DNA of 64,000 nt. It comes from Aspidiotus rigidus. Taxonomy: Eukaryota; Arthropoda; Insecta; Hemiptera; Diaspididae. Positions 58,930 to 64,000 of the stretch are shown piece by piece. Positions within the stretch are counted from its first letter, which is position 1. Every line of letters begins with the position of its first letter. The stretch covers positions 4,503,501-4,567,500 of the forward strand of contig JAVHKY010000054.1 of NCBI GenBank assembly GCA_035079385.1, read 5' to 3'. The position numbers were made by a program, and so were the translations under genes. The notes beneath the pieces were generated by a model that was not told the origin of the DNA, ran no database searches, and worked only from the letters and a program-made list of their open reading frames with translations.

Positions 58930-59395
58930 TGGTGCTCAGACATGGAGTTTGACACAGAGTCAAAGTAATAATTTACAATACTTGCACAGAAGAATAATAA
59001 GGGGAATTATGGGAAGAAATGAGGATTTAATGGAAAAAGCGGGGGTGGAAGATATTGTAACAATAATAAGAAGAATGAAAATAAGATATTATGCGGGACA
59101 TCTGGCGAGATCAGATCACAATAAATGGTGTAAGAGTGTCACTGAATGGGTACCATACGACCATAAAAGAAGAAGGGGAAGACCGGGAAAAAGATGGAGA
59201 GATGAGATCAATGAAAAGTTGGGGGTATCGTGGAGTAGATCAGCGTACAATAGGACGGTATGGAGTCGGATTGGGGAGGCCTATGCTCTGAGCAGGGCGT
59301 CCGGCAGTCGATACTGAAGAACTTAGCTTCTTTGTAATTTCTTATTATATATTTCTTTGTTCTGTATCGATGAGGAATAAAGGCTGATTATTATT
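58930..59395 (+). mobile_element. 5'-truncated non-LTR retrotransposon, RT tail and 3' end
   Basis: The element starts inside the family's GAQTWSLT motif (58931) and reads on as RRIIRGIMGRNEDL, then MKIRYYAGHLARSDHNKW, then RRRGRPGKRWRDE, the usual arginine-rich end, and a stop at 59315-59317. An AATAAA follows at about 59379 and the insert ends in a ggctgattattattat tail. It was truncated at its 5' end on insertion, as is typical of target-primed reverse transcription. The frame is intact over what remains (122 codons from the first ATG at 58949). Confidence 0.85.
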
Positions 59396-59606
59396 ATATT
59401 CAATTTAAGGTATTCCAACAGGAATAATTAATACATATATATATTTTTTTAATTTGAATTTTATATCAATTTTATTTTTTGAAATCAAATTTTAACTTTT
59501 TTTAAGAAGTTCATAATATACCTAATATTATTTTGAAAAAATGAAGATCTTATTTAAATTTTCTTGATATAGTTGATTTAATTAAAATTAATTTTTTTTC
59601 AGAATT
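59393..59606. repeat. AT-rich 215-bp repeat, right copy
   Basis: Second copy of the 58676-58890 segment. The two flank the non-LTR fragment but diverge before its 5' edge, so they are an older duplication rather than its target duplication. Confidence 0.8.
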
Positions 59607-59753
59607 ATACAACTAAAAAAATTGAAACTAAACAACTTTTTATACCTATCATTCAATTTATTTTAACATATTTGATCCTTCAAATGAGAATGAATTATTT
59701 AATCACTTCAATGATTTTAAATAATAATATTCAAAACTTAGTTTACTTATGAC

Positions 59754-59973
59754 CAGAGACCGGATTTCTCGGCAAAATGCCGAAAAAGTAAAAAATAAAT
59801 GCCGCAATCGTCGTTTTTGCCGAATTTTAGAAGGAAAATGTATAATTTTTAGCATTAGATGACTCAAAAAATGCAAAAAAATGGTACTTTTTTCGTTATT
59901 GCCGAATAATGCCTAAAACTGAATTTTTAGTGCCGAAAATCTCCATCAAAAATGCCGAAAAATCCGGTCTCTG
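59754..59973. mobile_element. hAT-like MITE, 220 bp
   Basis: cagagaccggattt at the left and aaatccggtctctg at the right are inverted, with a further cggca match inward. Flanking CTTATGAC (59746-59753) and CTAATGAC (59974-59981) agree at seven of eight bases. The interior repeats tgccgaa. No coding capacity. Confidence 0.85.
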
Positions 59974-60213
59974 CTAATGACAAATAAAAAAATCATTAAA
60001 AAATAATTTTTAAAGAGTTAATTTAAATAACAAAATTAACACAGATTAAATTGATAAAAATTAATTTATTTATAATAAATTGATAAAGAATAATGATAAT
60101 TATTGTATTATATCAATTAAATTATAATAATTAAATTTAAAATTAAAATTACCTAATAATGTGTGAGTTTTATAAATGAAATTTAAATATATATATATAC
60201 ATATAATATTTGG

Positions 60214-60357
60214 ATTTACATATTTTAAAAAATTATTGAAATTAAATGATTCAATTTTAATTGGTTTAAATCCATGATAAATTCCACAAATTTCTGAACA
60301 TTGTGCATAAATAATTGAAGGTATACTAATTAATATTGTAATTTTAGACCAAACTCC
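60214..60357 (-). pseudogene. cox2: Nuclear copy of mitochondrial cox2 (C-terminal part)
   Basis: The minus strand encodes ITILISIPSIIYAQCSEICG then IYHGFKPIKIESFNFNNFLK, the CuA-site end of cytochrome c oxidase subunit II. The copper-binding cysteines (CSEIC) and histidine are kept. The copper-ligand methionine expected after HGF is lysine here (codon AAA, one base from ATA, which is Met in the mitochondrial code). The DNA is AT-rich as in insect mitochondria. It joins unrelated sequence near 60360. The AT-rich DNA below it (59610-60210, apart from the MITE) may be more of the same insertion, but no further gene could be read. Confidence 0.8.
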
Positions 60358-60439
60358 TCTCGATATAATCCTGCTAACGAGATTGCTATCTTCATTTCTT
60401 TCTTCTCTCACATGAGAAAGCCGGTCCATTAATATCATC

Positions 60440-60830
60440 CAACTATAGACCGTTTTATGGCGTCTTTATTGCTCAAAACTTGATTGTTCTACTTTGTCAA
60501 AAGGGGTCTATTTGTAGTGGTCCGTTAATATCGCTTGAATATAGGCTACAACAGACTATTTTATAATCGTTTTCATTGCCCAGAAATCTACCAATCTTTT
60601 TCGTCAGAAGAATTCTAATTATGTTTGTTGACAATGATTAATTATTGACTATTTTATATCGTCAAGGTTCCCTAGAAATCGACTCTTTTTTTGGTCAAAA
60701 ATCGTCAAAATATAGTCAATGGCAGAGGAAGTATGGCCAATGACTGAGGATAGACCATTCTATGGTACTTACATCACCTACAGATCGACTAATTTTTTCA
60801 TTCAAAATTTTGTCAAGTTGCTTTCAATGT
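60440..60830. repeat. Degenerate ~115-bp tandem repeat
   Basis: Four diverged units contain 'gacyrttttat..cgt', 'tagaaatcgact' and 'ttttggtcaaaa' in the same order, starting near 60448, 60551, 60645 and 60745. Confidence 0.45.
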
Positions 60831-61062
60831 GGTCTAAATATGGCAGGGAAGAGGAAGTAAATCGACTGAAAAAGTTGGTCTATTATTAGTCACTCATCAA
60901 AACGCCCCCTCAGTCTATTTGTGGTCAACATTTACTCAAAATCGACTGAGATATTTGACCTATCTGGTTTATCGGGAGCAGATATCGTTGTTGTGTTGGT
61001 AATATATCGCATCTTAATTGGTGAAACAGACTTAGAATAACCGCTCCATATGAGTCTCTAAG

Positions 61063-62190
61063 TTGCCTGGCTGGTGTGATGTGGCCATTCTTCAAGTTTC
61101 AATCGGGCCGATGGTTTCGTTTGTGGCTAGTCCTATGTACCTCCTGAGCCGTTACCTTGCAATCTGGTTAGCGCAAACCACGGGTTTCAATCCTAGGTTC
61201 ACCGTAAAAAGTTTGTGTAACGTGGACGATGAGCAGTCGCCTCTATTCTCTTCTTCTAAGCTGAACTCATTCGATATCACCGGCATGTTCACCAGTACAT
61301 GTGAAGCACGTTAGATGAGGTTGGTGTTCTTCCAGATATTGTCTCTGCGTTCGGGGTTCCGGTCTCCGAATGTCTACGGGCTAAATACGTATTTTCCGTG
61401 GAAATGGTCAACAGTTTCCGAATTGTCTACCTATGAACGTGGCGTTCATGAGTAGGATGGATGAATTTCTTTTTGATCTCGGTCCTCACCAGTTTTCTTC
61501 TCTTGCTGTGGACATCTACAGTCTAGCAATGTAAACGATATCTTCTGCATCTGGATAGGTAATGAGGACTTTCTTTGAGATTCTCACGAAGCCTTTGAAC
61601 ATGGAGTTGGGAGGTTTTCCCTAAACTTTTTCGACCTCAGAATTTCCCTTCTTTCTAATTTCATTTCTCGTAAATTTGCCTACACCTAGGAAACTATCCA
61701 CGGGGATTCTCTTGACGCATAACCTGAGCAGTCTTCCTTTTACTCCTAGTAACTTCCAAAAATGAATAAATTTCATTTCTCATATTGCGCTCTTAAACAA
61801 TATTATTATCGATGTTCGCAAAATTGTGCGTCGAAAGAGGAAAACCCTTTCTCGCGAAGAAGCACCTGACTACAAGCAATTGGTGGTCCTTGAGATAGGA
61901 CGTGTTAGGTTCGTGTGCCTTACCTGGGCCGTTTTTCATTTATGAAAGCTAGACAGCCCTTACACTCTTTGGCACCTCGCTAACCCTAAAGATTCGCTCC
62001 TCCTTCAGAGGGTAGGGATATACAACTGTGGTGATTGTGATACCATGTATCTAGTTCAGACGCACAGGGCTTATGAGGTCTGAATAGGTGAGTATGAATC
62101 AGCTGAGAAATCACATCCTATCTACGGGACACTCTTCCTCCAAAAAGTGGTACATATTTCTTTTCCATAGCAAGGCAGAGTTTTCGACTT
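61063..62190 (+). pseudogene. Penelope-like element, decayed, plus strand
   Basis: Readable blocks: GPMVSFVASPMYLLSRYLAIW at 61093 (matching RPVVSFVSSPTY of the element at 52.9 kb), LNSFDITGMF at 61263 (motif A), a YVFSVEMVNSF block near 61390, then a degenerate interior, and near 62000-62110 DSLLLQRVGIYNCGDCDTMYL followed by GEYESAEK, the GIY-YIG core. Many stops and slips. Same lineage as the near-intact element. Confidence 0.7.
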
Positions 62191-62254
62191 ACGGGAAGAG
62201 GGAGAAATTATAAAGCCTAAAAACAGTTTCACTATTTACGAATAACTCAACGAC

Positions 62255-62800
62255 ATAGAGCATGCTCTAGTTGGCGACAGTGCGACTAAGTTCCAGAGAA
62301 AACTTCTCTAAGAGAGGGAACCTGATCTATTTATCTTTACTTTTGCCTTTGTGCTCATGGGGGAGGGAGGTAGTGAGGTCGAGACATTTTTGATAGATTT
62401 CTTGTGAATGAGTCTTTCATAATCAACTTTGGCTAGATGCTTATTGACTTTGACCTCAGTAAAAAACGCGTTGGAATCTTACGGGACGCAGACGAGGCGA
62501 AGCATGAGACTATCGAAGGCAGCAAATTTGTGTGCCAGTCAGTGGTGAAATCGCTCGAGGTATCTTTTCTGAAGATACGAAATTGATGGTGGCCACTATT
62601 CATAAAGATAATGAGGTCCAAGAAATTGATCTCAGGACTGCCAAATCACATAGTAAATTGGATGGAAGAATAAAGACTGTCAAGGAACTGCAAAAAGTGG
62701 TGAGATTCAGAAGTCCTCCCCATAGGCACAGGTTATCATCAACATATCTGTGCCAATAAAAGATATGGGTGAGGAGACTAGATGGCGAAACAAACAGAGG
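62255..62800 (-). pseudogene. Penelope-like element fragment, minus strand
   Basis: Minus-strand blocks in order: FYWHRYVDDNLCLWG at about 62755-62715 (motif C), INFLDLIIFMNSG at about 62640, FRIFRKDTSSDFTTD, and near 62260-62340 TTSLPHEH with IRFPLLEKFSLELS. It points toward the plus-strand fragment, giving an inverted tail-to-tail pair. Frame breaks throughout. Confidence 0.7.
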
Positions 62801-62934
62801 GTCTATCGATGATAACGACTTCGGCCTTCGTGATAGTCAAAAATCATGCTCTTGAATTACTTGGTTCGACGGTCAATGCGAGAGAAGGTTACTTTATGAA
62901 TGAGTTCAGGGGGTCGTCCGCCGTCCGGCCAGGC

Positions 62935-63185
62935 AAGTTCGGAGCTCAAAAATTTTCCAAGTCCCCTTCCTATCATAATATAGCTTGAGGCGGGGCCTGT
63001 GACATCACAGTTTGATAGCCGATAGCGTCATAGGTCAGCCTTTTGACGTCACAATCTGATGACGTTAAAGATCAGTTTTTTCTTCTCAAGTTCTTCTCCT
63101 ATCATGTATAGCTCGGGTACGGGGCCTGTGACGTCACAGTTGTATGACGTCATAGGTCAGTCTTGTGACGTCACAATCTATATTT
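62935..63185. repeat. TGACGTCA-rich tandem repeat (two ~120-bp units)
   Basis: Two direct units each hold a tcctatcat-tatagct phrase (the reversed dispersed repeat), ggggcctgtgac, then tgacgtcaca and a second tgacgtcacaatct. Five near-perfect TGACGTCA palindromes lie within 190 bp. The motif is the CREB/ATF-type site, but repeat structure alone explains its recurrence. Confidence 0.7.
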
Positions 63186-63189
63186 CCCC

Positions 63190-64000
63190 ATAAAACTGGT
63201 TCCCTGCCACCCCTCGTTGTTCTACTCCATTGAAGGATCCGCGAGTTTTTTCAAATACTTATCAGATTAGGAAAAACATATAAAATATTTTCAATTTCTA
63301 AGGATTGAAGGACAAAGTTAGAACCTATAATTATTCTAATTCAACTGCACTTTCAGAGTAAAACACTGTATGAAATTCGTGCAGAACAATACAATTTGCC
63401 GCATTGAGCTAGCAAACGTAGCACTCATCAGCTATTTTTTACTTTCTTGCACTTGTTGCTTAATATATTATTAAACGAACGAAAAACGTTTTAGAAAAAG
63501 TCTTTAGTGGACTTTCAAGGATGGCATCTTACGCGAACCGAAATGTTTTCGTGCAAAACAAATAATACGTGAACTCTTCCTTCAAATGTGACTGCGTGCA
63601 GTCTGTACGTGAAATACATATCACGATCACAAATCTGAAACCCATATTTTTATGAAAAATAACCCATCTTACGAACGTGTTCGTATTTGCATAACAGTTT
63701 TTCGTTCACAAGTATGAGATTGTTTATGACGAATATTTACATATAAATGACATATACGGCGTGTGAGACGTTGAGTTATATCAAATTTGAACCTTTTTCT
63801 CTCTTTCTTCCTTTCGGGTAATAAGTGACTTTTTACACAGACCCGAAAATCGGATATACCAGAAAAAAGAAGGTTAGGAAAAAAAAAACATGCAACAGTA
63901 TATCATAAAACGTGTACTCGCAAGTGTGTGAAACGGAGGAAAAGAAAAAAAAAAAAAAAAAAATCGAAATTCAAGATCATAAATTTCTAATATTCCCGCG
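63190..64000. other. Stretch without recognisable gene
   Basis: AT-rich sequence with an A-run near 63940. No supported feature. Confidence 0.4.

Larger units (their letters stand above)
58078..60976. repeat. Composite island bounded by short inverted repeats
   Basis: cccgataaacca at 58078 is inverted as tggtttatcggg at 60965. Both arms carry degenerate ggtc- and aatcgact-rich sequence. The middle is AT-rich and holds a non-LTR fragment, a hAT MITE and a cox2 numt. The short shared ends may mark an old transposon that captured later insertions, or may be chance plus shared low-complexity arms. Confidence 0.4.

Noticed and set aside
58930..59606. The 215-bp flanking copies as an extremely long target duplication
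   Set aside because: The left copy ends about 40 bp before the insert and the copies differ at about one in ten bases, so they predate it.

Overview
The window reads as non-coding, repeat-rich DNA from an animal nuclear genome, most likely an insect. The signs are: no operon-like gene packing; many Penelope-like, non-LTR, LTR and MITE fragments; splice signals; a metazoan-type heat-shock promoter; and a nuclear copy of mitochondrial cox2. A broken gene of the AAA-ATPase-like / PD-(D/E)XK family, which is mainly bacterial and archaeal, suggests an arthropod lineage that took it up by horizontal transfer. The species cannot be fixed from the sequence alone. No complete, recognisable host protein-coding gene is present.

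Layout. 0-10 kb: a non-LTR reverse transcriptase (RT) tail, a Penelope-like element (PLE) scrap, a mirror-arranged composite satellite with a MITE at its centre, the broken ATPase/nuclease gene (minus strand) with a possible signal-peptide exon, a hAT-like MITE, and a 26-bp minisatellite. 10-14 kb: a decayed PLE (RT plus GIY-YIG) with an inverted partial copy at its 5' end and a CCAAT/TATA block plus a hammerhead-like motif behind it. 14-31 kb: mostly unique sequence, with a possible CpG-rich promoter and 5' UTR exon, a possible coding exon, a pair of inverted pogo-like MITEs, a two-unit tandem duplication and a small hAT MITE. 31-33.7 kb: simple repeats and dispersed repeat pieces.

33.7-41.7 kb: a structurally complete LTR retrotransposon, 8008 bp, with two 2569-bp LTRs that are nearly identical, a 4-bp target duplication, and one internal ORF (gag-like, 604 aa) but no pol. 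41.7-50 kb: a non-LTR RT remnant, two MITEs, and an orphan promoter with heat-shock elements, TATA and initiator but no chaperone gene behind it. 50-57 kb: a gag scrap, a truncated PLE, and a nearly intact PLE whose 686-aa RT/GIY-YIG frame is open. 57-64 kb: a Mutator-like MITE, a composite island holding a 5'-truncated non-LTR element, a hAT MITE and the cox2 numt, two opposed PLE fragments, and a TGACGTCA-rich tandem repeat.

The features do not form a pathway. What unites them is successive waves of mobile DNA: old Penelope relics in several lineages, one recent gag-only LTR insertion, and non-autonomous DNA transposons with readable target duplications. The points most worth following are the gag-only LTR element, the hammerhead-like motifs beside three separate PLEs, the acquired ATPase/nuclease pseudogene, and the orphan heat-shock promoter.
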